From the NCBI GenBank assembly GCA_947377705.1, contig CANCGU010000007.1, positions 1-31,848 of the forward strand: 31,848 nucleotides of DNA. Reading direction: 5' to 3'. Source of the DNA: Comamonadaceae bacterium. GTDB lineage: Bacteria > Pseudomonadota > Gammaproteobacteria > Burkholderiales > Burkholderiaceae. Made by a program: the position numbers and the translations under genes. Shown piece after piece: positions 1-6,636 of the stretch. The notes under the pieces were generated by a model. It was given only the letters and a program-made list of their open reading frames with translations, made no database searches and was not told the origin of the DNA. The first letter of the stretch is position 1. Every line of letters starts with the position of its first letter.

Positions 1-402
1 GTGCAGCAAGCCAAATGGTTGGCCTATGTGGGTGATTATTTGTACGAGTTCACACTCAAGCTCAACCGTTATCTGAACAACATGCGTGGGCGCTTGGGTT
101 TGCCCTATTGGTCCTTGTCTGCTTACCTCAAACACAAGGTTAAAAAGGCGCTCAACTACGTCACAGATTTCGAAAATGCTGTCGCACATGAAGCGGCTAA
201 GCACGGCTACCAAGGTGTGGTGTGCGGACACATTCACCGGGCAGAAATTCGCGATGTCAATGGTGTGTTGTATTGCAATGATGGTGATTGGGTGGAAAGC
301 CGAAGTGCCTTGGTTGAAAACCAACAAGGTGAGTTGTCCTTGCTTTATTGGCAGACAGAACCGGTTGTTTTAGAAAAACCTCGGTTGGTCAAAGTCGCAT
401 GA
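1..402 (+). CDS. LpxH/PlcP-like metallophosphoesterase, C-terminal part (5' end outside window)
   Basis: Only the last 133 residues are present, since the frame runs off the left edge; the GTG at position 1 is probably internal. The visible part carries the GHIH motif of calcineurin-type metallophosphoesterases followed by a NDGDWVES segment, a pairing I associate with UDP-2,3-diacylglucosamine hydrolase-like proteins. The family is usually about 260-280 residues, so the N-terminal metal-binding motifs lie upstream. Rhizobial and marine PlcP, a phospholipase C that removes phosphate headgroups from phospholipids during phosphate starvation, belongs to this same LpxH-like group. The stop overlaps the ATG of the next gene (a glycosyltransferase) by 4 bases, which implies translational coupling and is the context that favours PlcP over lipid A synthesis. 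True LpxH remains an alternative. Confidence 0.72.
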   Translation: MQQAKWLAYVGDYLYEFTLKLNRYLNNMRGRLGLPYWSLSAYLKHKVKKALNYVTDFENAVAHEAAKHGYQGVVCGHIHRAEIRDVNGVLYCNDGDWVESRSALVENQQGELSLLYWQTEPVVLEKPRLVKVA

Positions 403-1466
403 AAATTGCCCTCATCACAGATGCATGGCGTCCCCAAATCAATGGTGTCGTTACGACCCTGGTTGAGCTGGTGGATCAGCTCAATGCGAAAGGCCATGTG
501 GTGGAGGTCATCCACCCAGATTTGTTCAAAACCCGTCCCTGTCCAGGCTATGCCGGCATCGATTTGGCGGTGAAGCCTTACCCACAATTGGCTCGACAGT
601 TAGATGCATTTGAGCCAAATGTGATTCATGTGGCCACGGAAGGCCCCCTGGGTTGGGCGGCGCGTAAATATTGCTTGAAGCACGACTTGCCATTTACGAC
701 GGCGTTTCACACGCGGTTTCCAGAAGTGCTCAAAGCCGCGTTGCACATTCCGCTTTGGATTGGCTATGCCATCTTTCGACATTTCCATCAACCCTCCGCA
801 GGTGTGCTGGTACCCACGCAAGGGGTGATGCGTTTACTAGATGGCTGGGGATTTAAAAATTTACGAAGCTGGACGCATGGTGTTGACATGCGCCTGTTTA
901 GTTATGCTGAGACGGTTGAACATCATCCTGATCTAGATGATTTGCCGCGCCCCATTGCTTTGTATGTAGGTCGTGTGTCGTATGAAAAAAATATCGATAG
1001 CTTCTTGGCAATGCCTTGGTATGGCAGCAAAGTGGTGTGTGGCGTTGGCCCACTTGAGAAAGAATTAAAAGATAAGTTTCACCATGTGCGTTGGCTAGGC
1101 GTACTGCCGCGTGATGAGCTTGCCCGTGTGTATGCGAGCGCTGATGTGTTTAGTTTTCCCAGTCGCAATGAAACATTTGGTTTGGTCATGCTCGAGGCGA
1201 TGGCTTGCGGCACCCCTGTGGCGGCGTATCCTGTGGATGGTCCCTTAGAAGTATTGCGCCCAGATTCAGACTATCCACATGCCCGCAAAGGTGGCGTGTT
1301 GCACGATGATTTAGCCTATGCCAGCTTAGAGGCTTTGAAAGTGCCACGATTTGAGGCACGCACGCAAGCTCTATCGTTCAGCTGGGATGAATCCACACGC
1401 TTGTTCGAGCAGCACTTGGTGCATATTTCGCGTGTCGAAATGAAAGGTGTTGAGGTTCATCCATGA
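399..1466 (+). CDS. GT4-family glycosyltransferase, Agt/SQD2-like, probable diacylglycerol glycosyltransferase
   Basis: The protein has 355 residues from ATG 399, which overlaps the upstream stop as ATGA. An in-frame TTG at 348 would add 17 residues inside the previous gene and is less likely. The N-terminus (ITDAWRPQINGVVTTL) is the typical GT-B acceptor-domain start, HTRFPE near residue 104 matches the lipid-glycosyltransferase branch, GRVSYEKNID at 191 begins the nucleotide-sugar domain, and E258 and E266 form the EX7E motif (NETFGLVMLEA). The family transfers a sugar from a nucleotide donor at the inner face of the membrane. Coupling to a PlcP-like hydrolase, which would release diacylglycerol, and the nearby UDP-glucose dehydrogenase suggest it makes glucosyl- or glucuronosyl-diacylglycerol. 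The substrate is inferred; a mannosyltransferase or polysaccharide role is possible. Confidence 0.8.
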   Translation: MKIALITDAWRPQINGVVTTLVELVDQLNAKGHVVEVIHPDLFKTRPCPGYAGIDLAVKPYPQLARQLDAFEPNVIHVATEGPLGWAARKYCLKHDLPFTTAFHTRFPEVLKAALHIPLWIGYAIFRHFHQPSAGVLVPTQGVMRLLDGWGFKNLRSWTHGVDMRLFSYAETVEHHPDLDDLPRPIALYVGRVSYEKNIDSFLAMPWYGSKVVCGVGPLEKELKDKFHHVRWLGVLPRDELARVYASADVFSFPSRNETFGLVMLEAMACGTPVAAYPVDGPLEVLRPDSDYPHARKGGVLHDDLAYASLEALKVPRFEARTQALSFSWDESTRLFEQHLVHISRVEMKGVEVHP

Positions 1467-1846
1467 CGAAGCTTCATTTCTATGCCAACAGTGTCAGCGA
1501 TCCTAGCTTTGAGGCTTATTTGCGAGACACCCATCGTTATCTAGACTATCGTGATGTCAGAGATGAACTCCTTCCCAAGTTGTTTGAGTCTATCGAGCAA
1601 TTTTCTAAAGGGCTTAATTTTCGATTCACTTGCAGCAATCGCTTTGAAGGCCAAGAGCCTGAACTTTGCATACAGTCGCCGGTTGGTTTTGTGCCTGATG
1701 TGATTCACATTGAGTTTCCACCTCGGCATGAAATCTTTTGTGTCAAGCATGCGAATCAAGATACCAAAGTTCAGGGCTTAGAGAATTTAGCGACGCATTT
1801 GCATGTTCTGCTTGTGATGGGCCTTGCGCACTGGCAGCCAACGTAA
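1463..1846 (+). CDS. Hypothetical 127-residue protein coupled to the glycosyltransferase
   Basis: I do not recognise this protein. Its ATG overlaps the glycosyltransferase stop by 4 bases (ATGA), just like the junction before it, so three genes are translationally chained. It is soluble in character, with no signal peptide or membrane segment. The first half is charged and rich in tyrosine and aspartate; the second half includes a PDVIHIEFPP stretch and ends in a hydrophobic helix-like segment (LENLATHLHVLLVMGLAHW). Two cysteines (in FTCSNRF and PELCIQ) are far apart, so a metal site is not obvious. The tight coupling suggests an accessory or regulatory subunit for glycolipid synthesis, but that is inference only. 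A terminator-like hairpin follows it. Confidence 0.7.
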   Translation: MTKLHFYANSVSDPSFEAYLRDTHRYLDYRDVRDELLPKLFESIEQFSKGLNFRFTCSNRFEGQEPELCIQSPVGFVPDVIHIEFPPRHEIFCVKHANQDTKVQGLENLATHLHVLLVMGLAHWQPT

Positions 1847-1856
1847 ATAAACCATG

Positions 1857-1892
1857 ATGAATCAAAGGATGGCTCTTCGAGTCATTTTTTTT
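1857..1892 (+). terminator. Rho-independent terminator after the glycosyltransferase operon
   Basis: The left arm ATGAATC (1857-1863) pairs with GAGTCAT (1879-1885) with one mismatch. An inner AAG/CTT pairing extends the stem, and eight T residues follow directly (1885-1892). It lies 10 bases after the stop of the small unknown gene. The stem is modest, so termination may be partial and let some transcription reach ugd. Confidence 0.5.
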
Positions 1893-1898
1893 GCCTGC

Positions 1899-1932
1899 TC
1901 GTCACAGAATTGACTTTTTTTCTTCTTATTAC
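1899..1932 (+). promoter_or_regulatory. Weak Pho-box-like site and -10 element before ugd
   Basis: TCGTCAC (1899-1905), a 4-base spacer and TTGACTT (1910-1916) give the 7+4+7 layout of a Pho box, although the second unit matches poorly. TATTAC (1927-1932) lies exactly 10 bases downstream, which is the spacing usual at PhoB-activated promoters. Transcription would begin near 1939 and leave a leader of about 38 bases. Confidence 0.3.
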
Positions 1933-1964
1933 TTTCACCATGTTTTGGGACGATGACTGCATTC

Positions 1965-1970
1965 AGGAGG
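1965..1970 (+). promoter_or_regulatory. Ribosome binding site that fixes the ugd start
   Basis: A full AGGAGG lies six bases before ATG 1977 and inside the reading frame of the alternative start at 1953, so it decides for the shorter protein beginning MRVTVIGSGY. Most other genes in the window lack such a strong site. Confidence 0.85.
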
Positions 1971-1976
1971 AAATCA

Positions 1977-3398
1977 ATGCGAGTCACAGTCATCGGTTCA
2001 GGTTATGTCGGTTTAGTTACAGGCGTTTGCTTGTCTGACTTGGGTTTCAAAGTCGTGTGTCTTGATAAGGACGAAGACAAGATCAAGATGTTGCAAGAGG
2101 GCGATGTGCCCATTTATGAGCCTGGACTTCGAGAACTGCTTGCACGTAACCGTGCGGATGCTCGAATTCGATTTACCACAGATGCCCAAGACGCCATTGA
2201 GCATGGCGATATTTTGTTCATCGCGGTGGGTACGCCCGCACGAGAGGACGGTTCCGCAGATCTTGGGCATGTGTTGTCGGTCGCATCCATGATTGGTCGC
2301 AATTTGAAAGATTTCAAACTCATTGTGAATAAATCAACCGTACCCGTGGGCACGGCTGATCGTGTGCGTGAAGCCATCGTGCATGAGCTTTCGCATCGCG
2401 GCATGCCTGCTGAAATGTTTGATGTGGTTTCAAACCCAGAGTTCTTGAAAGAAGGCGCAGCCATTGATGACTTCATGCGCCCCGATCGCATCGTGGTGGG
2501 GATTGATGACGGCATTCATCACGAAAAAAGCCAACGCATGATGGGCGATTTGTACGCCAGTTTTAACCGTCATCATTCACGCACAGTGTGGATGGATGTG
2601 CGCAGTGCAGAGCTCACCAAATATGCGGCCAATGCCATGCTGGCCACACGCATTTCTTTCATGAATGAAATTGCAAATTTGGCAGATGCCTTGGGCGCAG
2701 ATGTGGACCAAATTCGCCGCGGCATTGGTGCTGACAATCGAATTGGGCATAGCTTTTTGTACGCGGGTTGTGGCTATGGCGGTAGCTGTTTCCCTAAAGA
2801 CACACTAGCTTTAGTGAGCACCGCACATGCGCATGGCCAGCACATGCAGGTGGTCAGTGCCACAGAGCAAGTGAACGAACGCCAAAAGACCTTGCTGGTT
2901 GACCGTTTGGTGCAACGCTTGGGGGCTGATTTAACAGGGCGAAAAATTGCGGTGTGGGGATTGGCATTCAAACCTAACACCGATGACATGCGCGAAGCGC
3001 CTAGCCGTGTCGTGATCAAAAACTTATTGCAGCGTGGTGCCCACGTCACAGCCTACGACCCCGTGGCCGGTCATGAGGCCGTGGCGGCCCTGACCTTGGA
3101 TTGTGCCGGCCAAGCGAATGGGTTAAAAAATTTCAAACTCGTCGACCACGACATGGATGCCTTGCACGACGTAGATGCCTTGATGGTGTTGACGGAGTGG
3201 AAGAATTTTCACAACCCTGATTTCCAAGCGATGAAATTAAGCATGCGTACGCCATACATCTTGGATGGTCGTAATTTATACAATCCAGATGCGCTGGCCG
3301 ATTTGGGTATCGCCTATCAAGGTGTAGGACGTCGCAATGAGCTGGTGAAGTTGGCGGTTGACCCCGTTTCAAACAACACGCTTGCGGTTGATGTCTAA
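1977..3398 (+). CDS. ugd: UDP-glucose 6-dehydrogenase
   Basis: This enzyme oxidises UDP-glucose to UDP-glucuronate with two NAD+ in the cytosol. The start ATG 1977 has an excellent AGGAGG at 1965-1970, six bases upstream, which is better than the in-frame ATG at 1953. The protein has 473 residues. The Rossmann motif GSGYVG begins at residue 7, AVGTPA is near 84, the catalytic cysteine is C271 in GCGYGGSCFPKD, and GLAFKPNTDD marks the C-terminal UDP-binding domain. The length is normal for the Ugd/TuaD family. It follows a glycosyltransferase operon and overlaps a lysophospholipid transporter gene by 8 bases. UDP-glucuronate could feed glucuronosyl lipid, exopolysaccharide or LPS; the lipid neighbours favour the first. 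Confidence 0.95.
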   Translation: MRVTVIGSGYVGLVTGVCLSDLGFKVVCLDKDEDKIKMLQEGDVPIYEPGLRELLARNRADARIRFTTDAQDAIEHGDILFIAVGTPAREDGSADLGHVLSVASMIGRNLKDFKLIVNKSTVPVGTADRVREAIVHELSHRGMPAEMFDVVSNPEFLKEGAAIDDFMRPDRIVVGIDDGIHHEKSQRMMGDLYASFNRHHSRTVWMDVRSAELTKYAANAMLATRISFMNEIANLADALGADVDQIRRGIGADNRIGHSFLYAGCGYGGSCFPKDTLALVSTAHAHGQHMQVVSATEQVNERQKTLLVDRLVQRLGADLTGRKIAVWGLAFKPNTDDMREAPSRVVIKNLLQRGAHVTAYDPVAGHEAVAALTLDCAGQANGLKNFKLVDHDMDALHDVDALMVLTEWKNFHNPDFQAMKLSMRTPYILDGRNLYNPDALADLGIAYQGVGRRNELVKLAVDPVSNNTLAVDV

Positions 3399-4647
3399 AG
3401 GGTTTTACTTTCTGATTGGCGCGCAGTTCGCTTCGGGTCTTGCTGACAACGCGCTGCTCATCTTAGGTATTTACTTTTTGAATGAGCAAAGCTATCCCGG
3501 GTGGTGGGCGCCTTTGTTGAAGTTCTCTTTGACCTTGGCTTATATCTTTCTCGCTTCTGTGGTTGGTCCCCTGGCCGATGCTTTTCCCAAGAACCGATTG
3601 ATGGCTTGGATGAATGCACTCAAGATTGTGGGTGTGCTGCTGTTGCTGAGTGGCGCTCAGCCCTTGCTTGCTTTTTCATTGATTGGTTTAGCCGCATCGG
3701 TGTATGCACCTTCTAAGTATGGCTTGGTCACTGAGTCTGTCCCACCGCGCATGTTGGTTCGTGCCAATGCTTGGTTAGAAGTGTCGGTGGTTCTCTCGGT
3801 GATTTTTGGCATCGCTTTGGGTGGGGCATTGACTGGTTTGTCCGAATCAACGTTGGCTCAAAATTGGAGAACCATTTTTGCAAGCGCGTCTGAGTTTTTT
3901 ATTCAAACAAACACCTGGCCCGCCATGTGTGTGGTGGCGGTGGTGTATGTGATAGCCGCGGGTTTGAATTTAGGCTTGAAGCCGATGAGCGGGCATGTTC
4001 ATCTTGTGCCTCTCACGCGTCGCGCTGTTCAATGGCGAACGTTTTGGTCATCCAACACCAAGCTTTGGCGTGACCCGCTGGGCGGTGTTTCCCTTTATGT
4101 CACGACTTTGTATTGGGGAGTCGGGGCGGTCATGCAATTTGCCGTTTTGGTTTGGGCGCAGCAAACTTTGGGTTTGTCTCTCAAATACGGGGCGTATTTG
4201 CAGGCATTGGTGGCTTTTGGTGTTGTCCTTGGCGCTTTATTGGCGGGACGACGTTTTAAATTGCACTCGGCACGTCAAGCCTTACCTTGGGGCTTACTGT
4301 TAGCCGTGCTGTTGCCCGTGGTGGTGGTGACGTCCAATTTATGGTTTGCTGCGACGCTTTTGCTGTGCGTCGGTTTGGCGGGCGGCATGTTGTTGGTGCC
4401 CATGAACGCTTTGCTCCAACACCGAGGTATGCAGGTGCTCAGCTCGGGGCGATCGATTGCTGTGCAAGGATTTAACGAAAACCTAAGCGTGCTGTTGATG
4501 TTGGCGTCTTACAGCGCGTTGTTGGCGTTGAATGTGTCGCTGACGTTCATCATGGTGCTATTGGCTACAGTGCTCATCGCTGGAATGGCGCCGCTTTGCC
4601 TGCTACTTTTGCGCCAATTCCGTCAACCCATTTCAATGGCACGATGA
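3391..4647 (+). CDS. lplT: LplT-type lysophospholipid transporter (MFS)
   Basis: This 418-residue major-facilitator protein begins MSKGFYFLIGAQFASGLADN, the characteristic LplT opening, and has about twelve hydrophobic segments. Further family marks are GPLADAFPKNR and the SVYAPSKYG segment near residues 105-115. LplT flips lysophospholipids (chiefly lysophosphatidylethanolamine) from the outer to the inner leaflet for reacylation. In E. coli it is partnered by the acyltransferase Aas, which is not in this window. The start ATG lies inside the last codons of ugd (8-base overlap), so the two are one transcript. The 3' end overlaps the oppositely transcribed glycosyltransferase by 25 bases. A start further upstream at 3358 would lie deeper in ugd and is unlikely. 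Confidence 0.87.
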   Translation: MSKGFYFLIGAQFASGLADNALLILGIYFLNEQSYPGWWAPLLKFSLTLAYIFLASVVGPLADAFPKNRLMAWMNALKIVGVLLLLSGAQPLLAFSLIGLAASVYAPSKYGLVTESVPPRMLVRANAWLEVSVVLSVIFGIALGGALTGLSESTLAQNWRTIFASASEFFIQTNTWPAMCVVAVVYVIAAGLNLGLKPMSGHVHLVPLTRRAVQWRTFWSSNTKLWRDPLGGVSLYVTTLYWGVGAVMQFAVLVWAQQTLGLSLKYGAYLQALVAFGVVLGALLAGRRFKLHSARQALPWGLLLAVLLPVVVVTSNLWFAATLLLCVGLAGGMLLVPMNALLQHRGMQVLSSGRSIAVQGFNENLSVLLMLASYSALLALNVSLTFIMVLLATVLIAGMAPLCLLLLRQFRQPISMAR

Positions 4648-5825
4648 AAAATACTTTCAGCTTGAGCTGCAATTTCATCCCAGCCTAAATGTTCGATGCT
4701 GCTGCGTGTGAACGCACGGGCCTTGATGAGTGTTGCTTTGTCACGCGTGATGTCAAGTGCTCGGTTGATATAGGCTTTGGGATCGTCGCTGTTGACTAAC
4801 CAGCCGTTCTTTTTGTCGGTGATGAATTCACCTGCGGCGGCACAATCAAAAGCCAGCACAGGCGTTCCGCTTGACAGTGCTTCTAGGGTCACATTGCCGA
4901 AAGTTTCGGTCAAGCTGGGAAATAACAGCAAATCAGCGCTTGCATAGAGCTTGGCCAATTGCTCGTGCGTACACATGCCAGCAAAGATCGCATCTGGACA
5001 CTTGGTTTCAAGGGTTGCACGCATGGGGCCGTCCCCTGCAAATACCATTTTTACGGGTCTTCCTGCTGCCATGAGTGCTTGGTACGCTTGAAGTGTGAGG
5101 TCTAGATTTTTTTCTGCGGCCAATCGACCAACTGATAGAAGAACAATCGTCTCAGAGCTAGCCCCCCAACGTTTTCTCAATGCGTCATTTCGATTTTCGG
5201 GATGAAAAATATGTGTTTCTATACCGCGTGCGACTACTTTTAAATTTTTAAAACCCAAGGCCTCTAATTGGTATTTCATGGATTGTGTGGGCACCATGGT
5301 GAAGGCGGTGCGATTATGGAATTTCCGTAAATACGCAACGATGGGCTTGCTCAACCAACCCACACCGTAATGTTGGCAATAGCTGTGAAAATTCGTTCGG
5401 AAATCAGAGGTCACAGGCAAACGCAGTGTTTGTGCTGCTTGCAAGGCCGACCAACTCAATGGACCTTCTGTTGCCACATGAACCAAATCAGGGCGCTTCG
5501 TACTCCAAGCTTTGATGAGCGCCTTTTTGCTTGGCAAACCGAGTTTGAGTTGGGGGTATCTTGGAATAGGCAAGCCACGTAACAGCAATTCAGACCAACC
5601 GGTTTGCTGGACCCCCGCATCGTGCTTATCTTGGCGTGGGCGGATTAACTGAATGGTGTGCTGACGTTGCCCCAAATGTTGAATCAGCTTTGAAAGTGTG
5701 ACCGCCACGCCATTGACTTCGGGGGGCCATGTTTCTGTCACGACCGCGATACGTAAGAACCTCTGTGCGGGTTCAAAGTGTTCGACCAAGATGGGGGTGT
5801 CGCTTGTGAGTTTCATGTCCATCAT
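4623..5825 (-). CDS. Second GT4-family glycosyltransferase, probable lipid glycosyltransferase
   Basis: The protein has about 400 residues. ATG 5825 is chosen over an upstream TTG at 5846; starts at 5822 or 5816 are also possible, as no clear ribosome site is seen. It opens with VVTETWPPEVNGVAVTLSKL, continues through FRTNFHSYCQHYG and GRLAAEKNLD, and carries the EX7E motif TETFGNVTLEALSSGTPV. It shares layout with the glycosyltransferase at 399-1466 but is diverged, so this is not a recent duplication. The related SQD2/Agt/MgtA-type enzymes glycosylate diacylglycerol or other lipid acceptors. Two such enzymes so close together could build a two-sugar or two-type glycolipid set. The acceptor is unproven. 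Its 3' end overlaps lplT tail to tail. Confidence 0.8.
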   Translation of the reverse strand: MMDMKLTSDTPILVEHFEPAQRFLRIAVVTETWPPEVNGVAVTLSKLIQHLGQRQHTIQLIRPRQDKHDAGVQQTGWSELLLRGLPIPRYPQLKLGLPSKKALIKAWSTKRPDLVHVATEGPLSWSALQAAQTLRLPVTSDFRTNFHSYCQHYGVGWLSKPIVAYLRKFHNRTAFTMVPTQSMKYQLEALGFKNLKVVARGIETHIFHPENRNDALRKRWGASSETIVLLSVGRLAAEKNLDLTLQAYQALMAAGRPVKMVFAGDGPMRATLETKCPDAIFAGMCTHEQLAKLYASADLLLFPSLTETFGNVTLEALSSGTPVLAFDCAAAGEFITDKKNGWLVNSDDPKAYINRALDITRDKATLIKARAFTRSSIEHLGWDEIAAQAESIFHRAIEMG

Positions 5826-5839
5826 AGTTGCTGATGAAT

Positions 5840-5857
5840 TTAACAACTTGATGACAT
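5840..5857 (-). promoter_or_regulatory. Very weak Pho-box-like site before the second glycosyltransferase
   Basis: Read on the minus strand, ATGTCAT, a 4-base spacer and TTGTTAA give the 7+4+7 spacing in the right orientation for the glycosyltransferase. The second unit matches only about four of seven positions, and the site sits very close to the start codon. Kept only because a better site lies 45 bases away. Confidence 0.15.
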
Positions 5858-5901
5858 TGCGTTGCTTTGACGTTTTTATTTCATCTGCATTTCTTTGCGA
5901 C

Positions 5902-5935
5902 TTGTCACTGATTTTTCACATGACAAGACCATGAT
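5902..5935 (+). promoter_or_regulatory. Pho-box-like promoter before the Mpo1-like gene
   Basis: TTGTCAC (5902-5908), TGAT, TTTTCAC (5913-5919) form a 7+4+7 direct repeat that matches the site before ppk at 15 of 20 aligned positions. CATGAT (5930-5935), four of six matches to TATAAT, lies exactly 10 bases downstream, the usual PhoB promoter geometry. The same stretch is also an inverted repeat, CTTGTCA (5901-5907) with TGACAAG (5921-5927). It lies between divergent genes. Confidence 0.45.
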
Positions 5936-5939
5936 TGCT

Positions 5940-5953
5940 GTGTTTTAAAACAC
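5940..5953. repeat. Perfect 14-base palindrome in the leader of the Mpo1-like gene
   Basis: GTGTTTTAAAACAC is fully self-complementary and ends three bases before the ribosome site GAGGA (5956-5960). It may be an operator for a dimeric repressor or a weak leader hairpin. No protein is suggested by the sequence. Confidence 0.4.
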
Positions 5954-5966
5954 ATGAGGAATTGAC

Positions 5967-6575
5967 GTGAAAAACTTTTTGGAAGCATTGCGCATTCAAC
6001 GCTGGGATGACCATCGCTATTACCACCATTGCCGCATCAATCAATCGTTGCACTTGCTCAGCGCCATTTGCTTTTTGATTTCTTACGCCTTGTTGTTTGT
6101 TGAACCTGCATGGGCGGCTTTGCTGGCTTGGTTGGTGTCGATGACGGCGCGTCAATCCGGTCATTTCTTTTTTGAACCTTTAGGTTATGACCATGTGAAC
6201 GATGCCAGCAACGCGTTCAAAGAAGAAATCAAGGTGGGTTACAACCTACGCCGGAAAGTGGTGCTGTTGAGTCTGTGGGTGTTGTTGCCTTTGGTGATTT
6301 ACTATTTTCCAGGTCAGTTCGACGTGATTCCAACACATGAAAACTTGATGGAGTTTCTATATGCCGTTGGCTACGCTTGGTTGTTTTTAGGCGTGGGTGG
6401 TTTGTTGTTTAGAACCATTCATCTGTGTTTCATCAAGGATGTGCAAACTGGCTTGGTGTGGATGACCAAAATCTTGACGGACCCATTCCATGATGTGTAC
6501 CTGTATCACAAGGCACCTTTGCAACTGTTGCGTGGTCAGCGCTTTGACAAAAACTTCTTAAATGCAAGTCACTAA
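5967..6575 (+). CDS. DUF962/Mpo1-like integral membrane protein
   Basis: The protein has 202 residues from GTG 5967, supported by GAGGA six bases upstream. It has about four membrane segments (roughly residues 28-45, 47-60, 95-115 and 128-145). YYHHCRINQSLHLL near residues 18-32 and SGHFFFEP near 64-71 resemble the conserved HxxxxNxxxH and HFFxE patterns of DUF962/Mpo1. Yeast Mpo1 is an iron-dependent dioxygenase that alpha-oxidises 2-hydroxy fatty acids from phytosphingosine, so a role in acyl-chain breakdown or membrane lipid modification is possible. The match is partial and the exact family uncertain. The gene is alone on its transcript, between a Pho-box-like promoter and a strong terminator. 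Confidence 0.6.
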   Translation: MKNFLEALRIQRWDDHRYYHHCRINQSLHLLSAICFLISYALLFVEPAWAALLAWLVSMTARQSGHFFFEPLGYDHVNDASNAFKEEIKVGYNLRRKVVLLSLWVLLPLVIYYFPGQFDVIPTHENLMEFLYAVGYAWLFLGVGGLLFRTIHLCFIKDVQTGLVWMTKILTDPFHDVYLYHKAPLQLLRGQRFDKNFLNASH

Positions 6576-6597
6576 GACTTAGTGTTACCCATCCGTT

Positions 6598-6632
6598 AAA
6601 AGGGGTTCGGGTCAATTACCTGAACCCCTTTT
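6598..6632. terminator. Strong bidirectional rho-independent terminator
   Basis: A 15-base-pair stem (6598-6612 with 6618-6632, one G-T wobble) encloses a 5-base loop. Its ends are AAAA and TTTT, so it can act on both strands. It lies between the convergent Mpo1-like gene and the class III PLP enzyme gene, 22 and 5 bases from their stops. Confidence 0.88.
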
Positions 6633-6636
6633 GGCC

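Noticed and set aside
348..398. Upstream TTG start for the first glycosyltransferase
   Set aside because: It adds a non-homologous front inside the phosphoesterase gene; ATG 399 gives the standard MKIALITDAW opening and an ATGA overlap.
6570..6584. Short inverted repeat CACTAAG-A-CTTAGTG at the stop of the Mpo1-like gene
   Set aside because: A one-base loop cannot form a hairpin, no T tract follows, and the real terminator lies just downstream at 6598.
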